Part shown: positions 9,087 to 17,941 of the stretch, in pieces | How the letters are laid out: each line of letters begins with the position of its first letter | Position numbering within the stretch: position 1 is the first letter of the stretch | Source of the DNA: CALOCN01 sp942491735 | Lineage (GTDB): Bacteria > Eisenbacteria > RBG-16-71-46 > JABDJR01 | Direction: 5' to 3' | NCBI GenBank assembly: GCA_942491735.1 | Contig: CALOCN010000001.1 | Location: 434,001 to 498,000, forward strand | DNA: 64,000 nt | Program-made: the position numbers and the translations under genes | Notes under the pieces: model-generated | Told to the model about the DNA's origin: nothing | Database searches by the model: none | The model's input: only the letters and a program-made list of their open reading frames with translations

Positions 9087-9275
9087 CTCCGCTCGAATCC
9101 CCGAATCCACATTACGGGCCTCCCGGCCCCCCCGAATTGCGGTTAAGATGCGCGGCCGAAGTGCGATCCAGGCCCCAACGGTGGGGGCCGGCTGCGGCCC
9201 ATGCCCGAATCGCCTCCACGTGTAACTATTTTCCTGGCTTGGGGTTGGAGCTCCTGGCCACGGACGGAGCGGGCC
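9087..9275 (+). promoter_or_regulatory. Leader region of the V-type ATPase operon with hairpin 9171-9189
   Basis: The 189-bp stretch before atpB has no convincing coding content. GGCCCC (9171-9176) pairs with GGGGCC (9184-9189) around a 7-nt loop, and GGGCC/GGCCC make a smaller hairpin just after the ATPase gene. TAAGAT (9144-9149) could be a -10 but I see no good -35. A promoter for the operon must lie here or in the preceding gene. Confidence 0.3.
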
Positions 9276-10616
9276 ATGCTTTCCGATCTGATTCAGCACA
9301 CCAGCGTCCTCGAGATCGTCGGGGACAGTATTCGGGTGAAGGCCAGCGGGGTCGCCCTCGGGGATCTCGCCATGGTGGAGAACGTCGACGGGCAAACCTC
9401 GACCGCCCGCGTCATGGCCCTCAACGACGATCTGGTGACCCTGCAGGTGTTCACCGGGGGCAAGGGGATCTCGACCGAGGCCAAGGTCCGGTTCCTCGGG
9501 CATCCCCTGAAGGTCACCTACTCCAAGAACATCCTGGGTCGCATCTTCCGAGGCAACGGCGAACCCATCGACGGCCGCCCGGAGCTCTCGGACGACCCCA
9601 AGATCGATACCGAAGGCCCCACCGTGAACCCGATGATGCGGGTCATGGCATCGAAGATGATCGAGACCGAAGTCCCGATGATCGACGTCTTCAACTGCCT
9701 GGTGGAGAGCCAGAAGATCCCCATCTTCTCGGTGGCCGGTGAGCCCTACAACGCGCTCCTGGCCCGGATCGGATTCCAGGCCGACGCCGACATCGTGATC
9801 TTCGGCGGTCTGGGGCTCATCTTCGACGACTACCATTTCTTCCGCACCCAGTTCGAGGCCCACGGCGTTTTCCACCGGACGGTGATGTTCGTCAACCAGG
9901 CTTCGGACCCCATCGTGGAGCGGCTCCTGGTCCCGGATCTCGCCCTGGCCGTGGCGGAGAAGTTCGCGGTGGAGGAGAACAAGCGGGTGCTCGTCCTTCT
10001 CACCGACATGACCGCCTACGCCGACGCCATGAAGGAGATCGGTGTCTCGCAGGAGAAGATTCCCGCGGTGCGCGGTTACCTGGGCGATCTCTACACCCAG
10101 CTCGCCCGCCGCTACGAGAAGGCCTGCGACTTCAAGGGTGCCGGATCGGTGACCATTCTCACCGTGACCACCATGCCGGGCGACGACGTCACCCACCCGG
10201 TGCCGGACAACACCGGCTACATCACCGAGGGTCAGTTCTACCTGCATGACGGCGTGATCGACCCCTTTGGTTCGCTCTCCCGGCTCAAGCAGCACGTGAT
10301 CGGCGAGGTGACCCGCGAGGATCACGGCCCCATCAGCAACACCATGATCCGTTTCTACGCCGGGGCCAAGGAAGCCCAGCAGAAGCAGGCCATGGCCTTC
10401 GAGCTCTCCGAGTTCGACGAGAAGCTGCTCAAGTTCGGGGACCTGTTCAAGAAGCGTTTCATGAATATCGATTCCAGCATGCCCCTCAACGAGGCCCTGG
10501 ATACCTGTTGGGCCACCCTGGCCGAGTGCTTCAATCCCGGAGAGCTCCTCATGAAGGAGGAACTGGTGCAGAAGTACTTCCCCAATCTCGAAGCGGCGCA
10601 GGGGACCGCGGAGTAA
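9276..10616 (+). CDS. atpB: V-type ATP synthase subunit B
   Basis: Non-catalytic nucleotide-binding subunit of the V1/A1 headpiece, alternating with subunit A. 446 aa, normal length. Sequence follows the family ('GRIFRGNGEPIDGRPE', 'IPIFSVAGEPYNALLARI', 'VLVLLTDMTAYADAMKEI', 'TMPGDDVTHPVPDNTGYITEGQ'), and as expected there is no Walker A GKT. ATG 9276 has GGAG 6 nt upstream; the frame is open further back but upstream residues do not fit the family. First gene of the B-D-I-K-E-DUF2764-A operon; atpD begins 2 nt after its stop. Confidence 0.96.
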   Translation: MLSDLIQHTSVLEIVGDSIRVKASGVALGDLAMVENVDGQTSTARVMALNDDLVTLQVFTGGKGISTEAKVRFLGHPLKVTYSKNILGRIFRGNGEPIDGRPELSDDPKIDTEGPTVNPMMRVMASKMIETEVPMIDVFNCLVESQKIPIFSVAGEPYNALLARIGFQADADIVIFGGLGLIFDDYHFFRTQFEAHGVFHRTVMFVNQASDPIVERLLVPDLALAVAEKFAVEENKRVLVLLTDMTAYADAMKEIGVSQEKIPAVRGYLGDLYTQLARRYEKACDFKGAGSVTILTVTTMPGDDVTHPVPDNTGYITEGQFYLHDGVIDPFGSLSRLKQHVIGEVTREDHGPISNTMIRFYAGAKEAQQKQAMAFELSEFDEKLLKFGDLFKKRFMNIDSSMPLNEALDTCWATLAECFNPGELLMKEELVQKYFPNLEAAQGTAE

Positions 10617-10618
10617 CG

Positions 10619-11245
10619 GTGGAGAAGCTCAAGCTCAACAAGAGTTCCATGACCCGGCAGCGTAACCAGCTCAAGCTGTATACGCGCCTGCTGCCGTCGT
10701 TGGAGCTCAAGCGCCGCCAGCTCACCCTGGAGCATGAGAAGGCCAAGGAGGTGCTGGCCCGCACCGAGGCCGAGGCGGGCGCGGTGGAAGCACGTATCGG
10801 CGCCGAGTTGCCCATGATCGCCGAGACCGAGATCGATCTGCGCGGCATGGTCCGCATGACCGACTTCTCCCTGACCGTGGAGAACGTGGTGGGTGTGAAA
10901 CTGCCCCGGCTCGAGTCCATCGAGTGCGAGGTGGCTCCCTATTCCTTCCTCACCAAACCGGCCTGGGTGGACACCCTGGTGGAGCGTCTGCGGGACGCCG
11001 CCGAGGGACGCATCCGGGTCCAGGTCGCCCGGGAGCGGGCGAGGATCCTCGCCGTGCAGGTGCGTCGCATCACCCAGCGGGTGAACCTGTTCGAGAAGAT
11101 CCTCATTCCGCGCACCCGGGCCAACATCAAGCGGATCCAGATCTTCCTTGGTGACCAGGAGCGTTCCGCCGTGGTGCGTTCCAAGATCGCCAAGGGCAAG
11201 CACGTCAAGGAACGGGCGCGGGCACGCGCCGAGGCCGCAGCATGA
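10619..11245 (+). CDS. atpD: V-type ATP synthase subunit D
   Basis: Central-stalk rotor subunit of the V-type ATPase. 208 aa, almost wholly alpha-helical, with long N- and C-terminal helices able to form the shaft coiled coil. Family features: N-terminal 'NKSSMTRQRNQLKLYTRLLP' and C-terminal 'VNLFEKILIPRTRANIKRI'. GTG 10619 is preceded by GGAG with 5-nt spacing; the ATG at 10649 would trim ten residues and is less likely. The end overlaps atpI by ATGA, implying translational coupling. Confidence 0.92.
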   Translation: MEKLKLNKSSMTRQRNQLKLYTRLLPSLELKRRQLTLEHEKAKEVLARTEAEAGAVEARIGAELPMIAETEIDLRGMVRMTDFSLTVENVVGVKLPRLESIECEVAPYSFLTKPAWVDTLVERLRDAAEGRIRVQVARERARILAVQVRRITQRVNLFEKILIPRTRANIKRIQIFLGDQERSAVVRSKIAKGKHVKERARARAEAAA

Positions 11246-13026
11246 GCATCGTCGCGCTGAGCAAGGTCACGCTGCTCGCCCACACCGACGAGAAGGACCG
11301 CGCCCTGGAGGACCTCCAGGAGCTGGGCTGCCTTCACCTGATTCCGCTCACCGCGGAAGGCGCGCAGGCCCGCGCGGAAGGTCCCAGCACACAGGCGGCC
11401 GAGGCCCTGGGGTTCCTGCTTTCGTGTCCGGTCAAACGCCGCCAGGTGCGTGATCCCCGCCGCTACGACCCGGTTCAGGTCGAAGAACGCGTGTCGCAAC
11501 TGCAGGACCGCTACCGCACCCTGCGCGACGAACGGGATTTCCTCATCAAGCGCCTCGAGGACCTCGAGCCCTGGGGCAGCTTCCAGCTTCCTCCGGTCCA
11601 GGACCTGGACGGGTATCGCCTGTGGTTCTACATCGTGCCGCTCAACCGGATGCGCGACGTGGAAGCCACGGACCTGATCTGGCAGGTGGTGAACAAGGAC
11701 AACCGCACCGCCTACGTGGTGGTCCTCTCCAGGGACGAGCCCCGGGGAATGCCGGTGCCACGCACCCGCGCCGGGCGGGTTCCCACCGTGCAGCTCGAGG
11801 AGCGCCTGGAAGAGGTGGAGCTTGAGTTGCAGGACCTGGAAGCGGAGCGCATGTCGCTCACCCGGTGGTGCTACCTCTTTGGCCGCAGCCTGGACCTGCT
11901 GCACGATCGCGCCGAGCGTCATCGCGCCGCGGCGCAGACCCTGGATCTGGCGCCGGTGTTCGGCATCCAGGCCTGGTGCCCAACCGAGAAGGTGAAGGCC
12001 CTGGAGACCTACGCCGCCGAACACGGCATGGTCCTGCAGGTGGAGTCGCCGGAACCGGGCGAGGAGCCGCCGACACTGCTCACCAACCCGCCCAAGCTTT
12101 CCGCCGGCGAGGATCTGGTCACCTTCTACCAGACGCCCAGCTACTGGACGTGGGATCCCTCCAACACGATCTTCTTCTCCTTCGCCCTCTTCTTCGGGAT
12201 GATCCTCTCCGATGCCGGCTACGCCCTGGTCCTGGCCCTGGTCGCCCTGTTCTCGTGGCGGAAGATGGGCCGATCGGACACCGGACGCCGCTGGCGCATT
12301 CTTCTCGGGGCGTTGGCCACGACCACCTTCATCTACGGCGCGCTCTCCGGCAGTTGGTTCGGGGTTGCTCCCGCCGCCGGAACGTTCTTCGCCAGGATCA
12401 AGATCCTGGATCTCGACGACTACGGCACCCTGATGGGAATCTCCGTGGTCATCGGGTGTCTCCACATTGCCCTGGCCAACTTCCACGACGCGCGCCGCTA
12501 CAGCGGAAGCCCTCTGGCCCTTGTTCCCACCGGTTGGATCGGGGTCGTTCTGGGCGGGCTCGCCTACTTCGGCAGCATGCAATTGGGCGTCCCGTGGTTG
12601 GCGCCGGTCGGGATCGGTCTCATGTCGGTCGGCGGGCTCCTGGTCGTGGTCTTCGCGGGCCATGGTTTCAAGCCGCTGGGCCGGGTGGCCAAGGGCGCGT
12701 TGGCCCTCACCCGCCTCACCACCCTGTTCGGGGATGTGCTCAGCTACCTGCGGCTCTTTGCCCTGGGGCTGGCCACCGCCTCGCTGGCGGTTGCCTTCAA
12801 CGACATGGCCATGCAGGTCAAGGACGCCGTTCCGGGCGTTGGACTGTTCTTCGCGATCCTCGTCCTCCTCGTGGGACACACCATGAACCTCGTGCTGGGG
12901 ATCGCCAGCGGATTCATTCACGGCATGCGCCTCAACGTGATCGAATTCTTCAACTGGGCGCTCAATGAAGAAGGGCGGCTGTTCCGGCCCTTCAAGCGAA
13001 AGGAGACCCTGTCTTGGAACCGTTGA
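11242..13026 (+). CDS. atpI: V-type ATP synthase subunit I (a-subunit homologue)
   Basis: Membrane stator subunit that supplies the ion half-channels against the K ring. 594 aa: a soluble N-terminal half (about 1-310) with helical arms, then about seven membrane segments starting near 'NTIFFSFALFFGMILSDAGYAL'-type sequence and ending in 'VLLVGHTMNLVLGIASGFIH'. Family motifs include 'LTTLFGDVLSYLRLFALGLA', where the Arg is the expected essential arginine, and 'GMRLNVIEFFNW'. It overlaps atpD (ATGA) and extends 13 nt into atpK. Confidence 0.93.
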   Translation: MSIVALSKVTLLAHTDEKDRALEDLQELGCLHLIPLTAEGAQARAEGPSTQAAEALGFLLSCPVKRRQVRDPRRYDPVQVEERVSQLQDRYRTLRDERDFLIKRLEDLEPWGSFQLPPVQDLDGYRLWFYIVPLNRMRDVEATDLIWQVVNKDNRTAYVVVLSRDEPRGMPVPRTRAGRVPTVQLEERLEEVELELQDLEAERMSLTRWCYLFGRSLDLLHDRAERHRAAAQTLDLAPVFGIQAWCPTEKVKALETYAAEHGMVLQVESPEPGEEPPTLLTNPPKLSAGEDLVTFYQTPSYWTWDPSNTIFFSFALFFGMILSDAGYALVLALVALFSWRKMGRSDTGRRWRILLGALATTTFIYGALSGSWFGVAPAAGTFFARIKILDLDDYGTLMGISVVIGCLHIALANFHDARRYSGSPLALVPTGWIGVVLGGLAYFGSMQLGVPWLAPVGIGLMSVGGLLVVVFAGHGFKPLGRVAKGALALTRLTTLFGDVLSYLRLFALGLATASLAVAFNDMAMQVKDAVPGVGLFFAILVLLVGHTMNLVLGIASGFIHGMRLNVIEFFNWALNEEGRLFRPFKRKETLSWNR

Positions 13027-13460
13027 TTCTGGCTCTCGGTTGGGTCGGGGTGTATGCCCCGCTCGCGCTCGGCGCAATCGGCAGCATGGTTGGCTGCGCG
13101 CGCGGCGGGCAGGCCGCCATCGGCGCCCTGCTCGAAGTGGAGAGTGGCTACGGACGCTACATCGGCGTCTCGGCCATGCCCTCCTCACAGACCATTTACG
13201 GGATCGTGGTCATGCTCACGCTCAATCGTGAGATCACCGTGGTCAATTCGCCGGCGATCTTCGGCATCGGCTTCCTGGCCGGCCTGGCGCTCATGATCAG
13301 CGCCATGGCCCAGGGAAATGCCTGTGCCAGTTCGATCAGCGCGTCCAAGAGCAAGCCCGAGATCTTCGGGATCTCCATTGCTCCGGCCGCCGTGGTCGAG
13401 GGATTCGCCGTGTTCGCCTTCGTGTTCGGACTCGTGCTCGCGGGCTCGATTCCCTCCTAG
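13014..13460 (+). CDS. atpK: V-type ATP synthase subunit K (c-ring proteolipid), Na+-type residues
   Basis: Rotor-ring proteolipid; 148 aa with two helical hairpins (four membrane helices). The start is TTG 13014 with AGGAG at 13001-13005, inside the end of atpI. Compared with Enterococcus hirae NtpK, the Na+ ligands appear kept: Gln59 (with Ser58 in the Thr64 position, in 'MPSSQTIYG'), Gln100 ('AMAQGNACA') and the essential Glu129 ('AAVVEGFAVFAF'). Only the second hairpin carries the carboxylate, as in other V-type K subunits. Na+ coupling is inferred from these residues and from the neighbouring Na+-NQR; H+ transport cannot be excluded. Confidence 0.93.
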   Translation: MEPLILALGWVGVYAPLALGAIGSMVGCARGGQAAIGALLEVESGYGRYIGVSAMPSSQTIYGIVVMLTLNREITVVNSPAIFGIGFLAGLALMISAMAQGNACASSISASKSKPEIFGISIAPAAVVEGFAVFAFVFGLVLAGSIPS

Positions 13461-13469
13461 GAGATTCCC

Positions 13470-14132
13470 ATGGCGGAAACCACCAAGACCAGCTCCGGGG
13501 TGCAGGACCTCATTGCGCGGATTCGTGACGAAGGCGTCCGTTCCGGGCAGACCGAGGCCGAGCGCATCGTCAACGACGCCAAGGCGGAGGCGGCACGTCT
13601 GCTCGCCGAGGCCCGCGAGGAGTCGGAGCGCATGCGACGCAAGGCGGACGAGGACAGCAAGGCCTACAAGGCCGCGGCCCTCGAGGCCCTGCGCATGGCG
13701 GCCCGGGATACCGGGCTCGAACTGCGGCAGCAGGTCGTGCACAGCTTCGAGACCCACGTGAAGCGTCTCGTCACCCGCACCACCCTCGACGGCTCCATCC
13801 TGCGGGACATCATTCTCGTGCTCGCGGGGGATACGGCGGAGAAGTACCTCAAGGACAAGGACGTGAGCATCATCGTGGCGCGTTCCATCCTGGAGGAGGA
13901 CAGCACGGAGCCCAAGGCACAGGAGCGGATGCACAGCGCCGCCCTGGCCATCTCCCACGACATGCTGCGTGAGGGAGTGGAGCTCATGCCGGCCACCACC
14001 ACCCAGGGTGGGGTCCGGGTCAAGCTGGCCGACGAGGATGTCGAGATCGACCTCACCGACGAGGCCATTGCGCGACTGCTCCTGAAACACATGCTGCCCC
14101 GTTTCCGGGCCATCATGGAGGGGTCGGAGTAG
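13470..14132 (+). CDS. atpE: V-type ATP synthase subunit E
   Basis: Peripheral-stalk subunit. 220 aa: a long charged N-terminal helix rich in Ala/Glu/Arg (about 10-85, 'AERIVNDAKAEAARLLAEAR'), typical of the E/G stalk coiled coil, followed by a globular C-terminal domain that binds the headpiece. ATG 13470 follows GGAG with 7-nt spacing, 9 nt after atpK. No separate G/H subunit gene is present in the operon to pair with it. Confidence 0.85.
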   Translation: MAETTKTSSGVQDLIARIRDEGVRSGQTEAERIVNDAKAEAARLLAEAREESERMRRKADEDSKAYKAAALEALRMAARDTGLELRQQVVHSFETHVKRLVTRTTLDGSILRDIILVLAGDTAEKYLKDKDVSIIVARSILEEDSTEPKAQERMHSAALAISHDMLREGVELMPATTTQGGVRVKLADEDVEIDLTDEAIARLLLKHMLPRFRAIMEGSE

Positions 14133-14136
14133 ACCG

Positions 14137-14823
14137 GTGGCCGAAGAACGCTACTACGCCCTCGTTGCCAGCCTGCCCAAGCTCGATCATTTCGAGCGGG
14201 CCACCCGCTTGCCCATTACCCGGCGGCGGTTGGACCAGCGGCTGACCATGTTGAGCCCGCTCCACCGCAGGGATCTGGAACGGGCCGAGGCGTTGACGCA
14301 ATGGAAGCAGCACCCGCTGACCCGGACCGCCGCCGAGGTGGTCGCCCAGTACGATCGCGCGGTACGCGACTGTACCGATCCCTACCTGCGTGACTACATC
14401 GTGGAGCGGATGGATCAGCGCACCATTCTGGTCGCCCTGCGCCGGCGCCGACTGGGGGAGAAGCTGTCCACCGACAAGGCGTGGGGCGTGGGGCGCTGGA
14501 CCCGCTGGATTCCCCAGCATTTCGACGAGCCCGACCTGGGGTTGGCCACCGTCCATCCGTGGATTCCCGAGGCCCGGGTTCTCCTGGATCGGGGGGATGC
14601 GCTGGGCCTCGAGCGTCACCTCATGCGTTCGGTGTGGTCGCGGCTGGCCAAGCTGGCCGAGTCCGAACCGTTTTCCTTTCAGCAGGTATTCGCATTCGTC
14701 TTCCAGTGGGACATCCTGTCCCGCTGGATCACCTACGACGCCGAGCAGGCGGCTCCCCGCTTCCAGGAGCTGGTGGACGCCGTGGTCGCCGATCATGGCG
14801 ACGTGTTTTCGGCCCAGACCTAG
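14137..14823 (+). CDS. DUF2764-type V-ATPase accessory subunit (probable C/d equivalent)
   Basis: 228-aa protein of the kind found only inside bacterial V-type ATPase operons (spirochaetes, Chlamydiae, Bacteroidetes), usually annotated DUF2764. The opening 'YYALVASLPKLDHFE' matches the usual 'Y-L-V-A-S-L-P' start, and the rest is helical with many Arg/Leu, as expected for a C/d-like subunit linking the stalk to the K ring. GTG 14137 sits 4 nt after the atpE stop. The C function is an inference from position and from the absence of another subunit C gene. Confidence 0.8.
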   Translation: MAEERYYALVASLPKLDHFERATRLPITRRRLDQRLTMLSPLHRRDLERAEALTQWKQHPLTRTAAEVVAQYDRAVRDCTDPYLRDYIVERMDQRTILVALRRRRLGEKLSTDKAWGVGRWTRWIPQHFDEPDLGLATVHPWIPEARVLLDRGDALGLERHLMRSVWSRLAKLAESEPFSFQQVFAFVFQWDILSRWITYDAEQAAPRFQELVDAVVADHGDVFSAQT

Positions 14824-14835
14824 AGAGACCTACCC

Positions 14836-16647
14836 ATGGCAGCGAACCGAGCCAGGATCGTCAACGTTCAGGAGAGCCTCGTCACCATCGATGTCACCGG
14901 GATCCCGGTGATGAAGAACGAGGTGGGGTACATCCTCCTGGGAGAAGAGCGTCTCAAGTCCGAGGTGCTGCGTGTGCAGAACGACACCGCGGATCTCCAG
15001 GTGTTCGAGGACACCTCGGGGGTGAAGGTGGGGGACGAGGTCGAGCTCTCCGGGCAAATGCTCTCGGTGGAGCTGGGACCGGGACTCCTCGGGCAGGTGC
15101 TGGACGGGTTGGCCAATCCGCTCTCCGCCCTGGCCAAGGACTACGGGTTCTTCCTCCCGCGCGGGGTCCACGTGGATCCGCTCGACATGGAGAAGAAGTG
15201 GGAGTTCACTCCCACCGCCTCGGCCGGCGACACCCTGCAGGCGGGGGATTCGGTGGGGTTCGTGCCCGAGGGGCAGTTCCAGCACCGGATCATGATTCCC
15301 TTCACCCAGGCGGGGACGGTCGAGCTGACCTGGATCCGCGAAGGGTCCTACACGGTCAGCGAGCCGGTGGCGCGGATCAAGGGCGCCGACGGTGAGGAAC
15401 GCGAACTCACCATGACCCGCTCCTGGCCGGTACGACGTCCCATTCCGGAAGCCATGATGGACCGGCGCATCGTGGAGCGGCTCTACCCCAGCGAACCGCT
15501 CACCACCACCCAGCGCATCATCGACACCTTTCTCCCGGTGGCCCGAGGCGGCACTGGATGTATCCCCGGTCCGTTCGGCGCGGGCAAGACGGTGCTGCAG
15601 AGCCTCGTCGCCCGTTACGCCACCGTGGATATCGTGATCATCATCGCCTGTGGCGAGCGGGCCGGCGAGGTGGTGGAGACCATCACCGAGTATCCGGAGA
15701 CGGTGGACCCACGTACCGGCGGCTCGCTCATGGACCGCACCATCATCATCTGCAACACGTCGTCCATGCCGGTGGCCGCGCGCGAGTCCTCCATCTACAC
15801 GGGGGTGACCCTCGGCGAGTACTACCGCGCCATGGGCTACAACGTGCTCTGCATCGCGGATTCCACCTCCCGTTGGGCCCAGGCCATGCGCGAGGTCTCG
15901 GGGCGTATGGAAGAGATCCCGGGCGAGGAGGCCTTTCCCGCGTACCTGGACAGCTCCATCAAGAGCGTCTACGAGCGGGCCGGGGTCATTCGCAACCGCG
16001 ACGGCAGCGAGGGGAGCGTGACCCTGATCGGCACCGTGTCCCCGGCCGGTGGAAACTTCGAGGAGCCGGTGACCCAGGCCACCCTGGGCACGGTGAAGAC
16101 CTTCCTCGGGCTCTCGGCGGACCGCGCCTACAAGCGGTTCTACCCGGCCATCGACCCGCTCATCTCCTGGTCCCGGTACCTGGATCAGCTCAAGGACTGG
16201 TACAACGAGAACGTGGACGAGAACTGGGTCTCGGACGTCAAGCGCATGCACGACCTGCTCCACGCCGGCGATGCCATCTACCAGATGATGCAGGTGACCG
16301 GTGAGGAGGGAATCAGCCTCGACGACTACGTCCGCTGGCAGAAGTCCATGCTGCTGGACATGGTGTACCTGCAGCAGGACGCCTTCGACGAGGTGGACGT
16401 GTCCATGTCCCGCGAGCGCCAGGTGGAGAGCTTCCGCACCCTGGTAGGGCTCATCGACATCGAGTACGCGTTCGCCGACAAGGACGACACCCGCGAGTTC
16501 TTCACCAAGCTGACCGGCCTGTACAAGAACTGGAACTACTCGCCCCCCGAATCCGCCGCCTACGAGCGTTTCAGGAAGGAACTGGCGGAGCTGGCCGAGA
16601 CCAAGCGGGTCAAGGTGCCGGGCGAGGAAGAGGTCGTGGCGGGGTAG
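14836..16647 (+). CDS. atpA: V-type ATP synthase subunit A (catalytic)
   Basis: Catalytic ATP-hydrolysing/synthesising subunit. 603 aa, normal length. Walker A 'GPFGAGKTV' with Lys251; Walker B region 'VLCIADSTSRWAQAMREVS'; the V/A-type non-homologous insertion occupies about residues 110-190 ('RGVHVDPLDMEKKWEFTPT'). ATG 14836 lies 12 nt after the preceding stop. It is the last gene of the operon, the reverse of the usual A-B order in bacterial V-type clusters. A 16-bp palindrome followed by four T begins right at its stop. Confidence 0.97.
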   Translation: MAANRARIVNVQESLVTIDVTGIPVMKNEVGYILLGEERLKSEVLRVQNDTADLQVFEDTSGVKVGDEVELSGQMLSVELGPGLLGQVLDGLANPLSALAKDYGFFLPRGVHVDPLDMEKKWEFTPTASAGDTLQAGDSVGFVPEGQFQHRIMIPFTQAGTVELTWIREGSYTVSEPVARIKGADGEERELTMTRSWPVRRPIPEAMMDRRIVERLYPSEPLTTTQRIIDTFLPVARGGTGCIPGPFGAGKTVLQSLVARYATVDIVIIIACGERAGEVVETITEYPETVDPRTGGSLMDRTIIICNTSSMPVAARESSIYTGVTLGEYYRAMGYNVLCIADSTSRWAQAMREVSGRMEEIPGEEAFPAYLDSSIKSVYERAGVIRNRDGSEGSVTLIGTVSPAGGNFEEPVTQATLGTVKTFLGLSADRAYKRFYPAIDPLISWSRYLDQLKDWYNENVDENWVSDVKRMHDLLHAGDAIYQMMQVTGEEGISLDDYVRWQKSMLLDMVYLQQDAFDEVDVSMSRERQVESFRTLVGLIDIEYAFADKDDTREFFTKLTGLYKNWNYSPPESAAYERFRKELAELAETKRVKVPGEEEVVAG

Positions 16648-16670
16648 TTTGTCCACCCGGGTGGACTTTT
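16647..16670 (+). terminator. Rho-independent terminator of the V-ATPase operon; also copy 1 of a 24-bp repeat
   Basis: Perfect palindrome GTCCACCCGGGTGGAC (16651-16666) followed by TTTT, starting at the atpA stop codon. It can form a GC-rich hairpin plus U tract. The same 24 bp recur exactly at 18625-18648. Confidence 0.7.
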
Positions 16671-16725
16671 CTGTAGGGGCCCGCCACATCGCGCGCGCCT
16701 GATGGTGTGCTCACAGGAGGCTGAG

Positions 16726-17931
16726 ATGAACAAGGCGCTCCCTCCCTCCCTCCCTCCCTCCCTCCCTCCCTCCCTCCAGGTGCGCTCAAGCGGGTCGAAT
16801 TACCTCGCCTGGGGGTGCTATGCGCTCATCCTTCTCTCGGTCGTCGTTAACGTCTGGCGGGCTCCCCTAAGCACTCAATGGGACTTTCGAATCTACTACC
16901 ATGCGGCCCTCGCATGGTCCCTCGGGCAAGACCCCTATTCGATTGAGGTGTTGAGGGGGTTAAGCGGTCACCCACACGAGTTCGGGTTTCTATACCCACC
17001 GCACACTCTGGTTCTCTTTCGATCCTTCATTGGGTTGGAGTACGTCGAGGCAGCGCGGATTTGGTTGGTCTTGAAGTCGCTTGGATCGCTCGCGCTCGTG
17101 TGGATCTGGTGCCGGGCCGGCTTGTTCGGCGCGGGGCACGGGATCCTGGCGTTGATTGCCCTGATGGCGTTCTCCGGAGCCATGGTGCTGGATCTGCAGG
17201 CCGGCAACGTCACTGTCCTGGAGCAATTGCCGCTTTGGCTGGCTTTCCTTGCCCTACTGCGAGGGAGGTTGGCCCTATTCGCATTGGGGATCGTACTTGC
17301 CGCCTTCTTCAAAGGATCCTTGCTCTTCATGCTTGTGCTTGCATTGATCCACGGCCATCGGGGCCTCCCCTGGATTGGCGTGGGGGTGCTGGCATGGATC
17401 TCCCTGGTCCTGGTCGGGTTCCTCGTGACCGCAGTCTCCCCCTCAGCCTACCTTGGGGCGATTAGCAGTCCGCTGCCGGCCGGGGCAGTGATCCAATCCT
17501 CGTGGGGACTCCTGGCAGCTCTAGCACAGCGCGCGGAGGTGCCGGGTCAAGTCGTTGCTCTCTCTTGGCTTGTGGGAGTCGCTCTCGTTGGGATCGTATC
17601 CATGCGGGTATTGCGATTGCCCAACCGTTCCAGTTTGGAGGTCGTGCTCCTTGGCACGTTGGTCTACGCGATGACCTCGCCAAGGCAGATGGCCTACGGA
17701 TACCTGCTCGTCGTGCCAGCGTTCCTGCACATCGCGTCCCGGTCCGGACAGCGACTTGTTCTGGTGGTCGTCCTGGCCGTGTTTCAGGGATTGCCTTTGC
17801 TTCGCACCAGGGATCTGGGGTCGCTGGCTGTCGAGGCCATCCCGCTTCTGCTCACGGCGACTCTCTGGCTGATACTTGTTCTCGACACCCTGCGAAGGCC
17901 GGTCCCTGCTGCGGGATCACCCCGGTCGTAG
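16726..17931 (+). CDS. GT87-like (DUF2029) membrane glycosyltransferase, probably phase-variable
   Basis: 401-aa polytopic inner-membrane protein with about ten hydrophobic segments. The first loop holds 'WDFRIYYHAALAWSLGQDPY' and soon after 'FLYPPHTLVLF', the pattern of GT87 (DUF2029) polyprenyl-phosphate-sugar-dependent GT-C mannosyl/arabinosyl-type transferases. Donor and acceptor cannot be read from the sequence. ATG 16726 has AGGAGG five nt upstream. Codons 5-17 are encoded by ten CTCC units, (Leu-Pro-Pro-Ser)x3 plus Leu, so any single-unit slip shifts the frame. Codon use is visibly less GC-rich than in neighbouring genes, suggesting transfer. It is convergent with the nucleotidyltransferase gene. 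Confidence 0.8.
   Translation: MNKALPPSLPPSLPPSLQVRSSGSNYLAWGCYALILLSVVVNVWRAPLSTQWDFRIYYHAALAWSLGQDPYSIEVLRGLSGHPHEFGFLYPPHTLVLFRSFIGLEYVEAARIWLVLKSLGSLALVWIWCRAGLFGAGHGILALIALMAFSGAMVLDLQAGNVTVLEQLPLWLAFLALLRGRLALFALGIVLAAFFKGSLLFMLVLALIHGHRGLPWIGVGVLAWISLVLVGFLVTAVSPSAYLGAISSPLPAGAVIQSSWGLLAALAQRAEVPGQVVALSWLVGVALVGIVSMRVLRLPNRSSLEVVLLGTLVYAMTSPRQMAYGYLLVVPAFLHIASRSGQRLVLVVVLAVFQGLPLLRTRDLGSLAVEAIPLLLTATLWLILVLDTLRRPVPAAGSPRS
16738..16777 (+). repeat. (CTCC)10 tetranucleotide tract inside the glycosyltransferase start
   Basis: Exactly ten uninterrupted CTCC units, 12 nt downstream of the start codon. Ten units keep the gene in frame. One unit fewer leads to a TAA at 16868-16870, and one more to a TAA at 16848-16850 (current coordinates), so both neighbours truncate the product within about 30 codons. 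CCTCC is also complementary to the gene's own GGAGG (16716-16720). Confidence 0.95.
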
Positions 17932-17941
17932 CGGACCCCTC

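Noticed and set aside
16738..16777. The CTCC tract as a CRISPR or protein-repeat array
   Set aside because: It is a pure tetranucleotide microsatellite of 40 bp; the protein repeat it encodes is a by-product.
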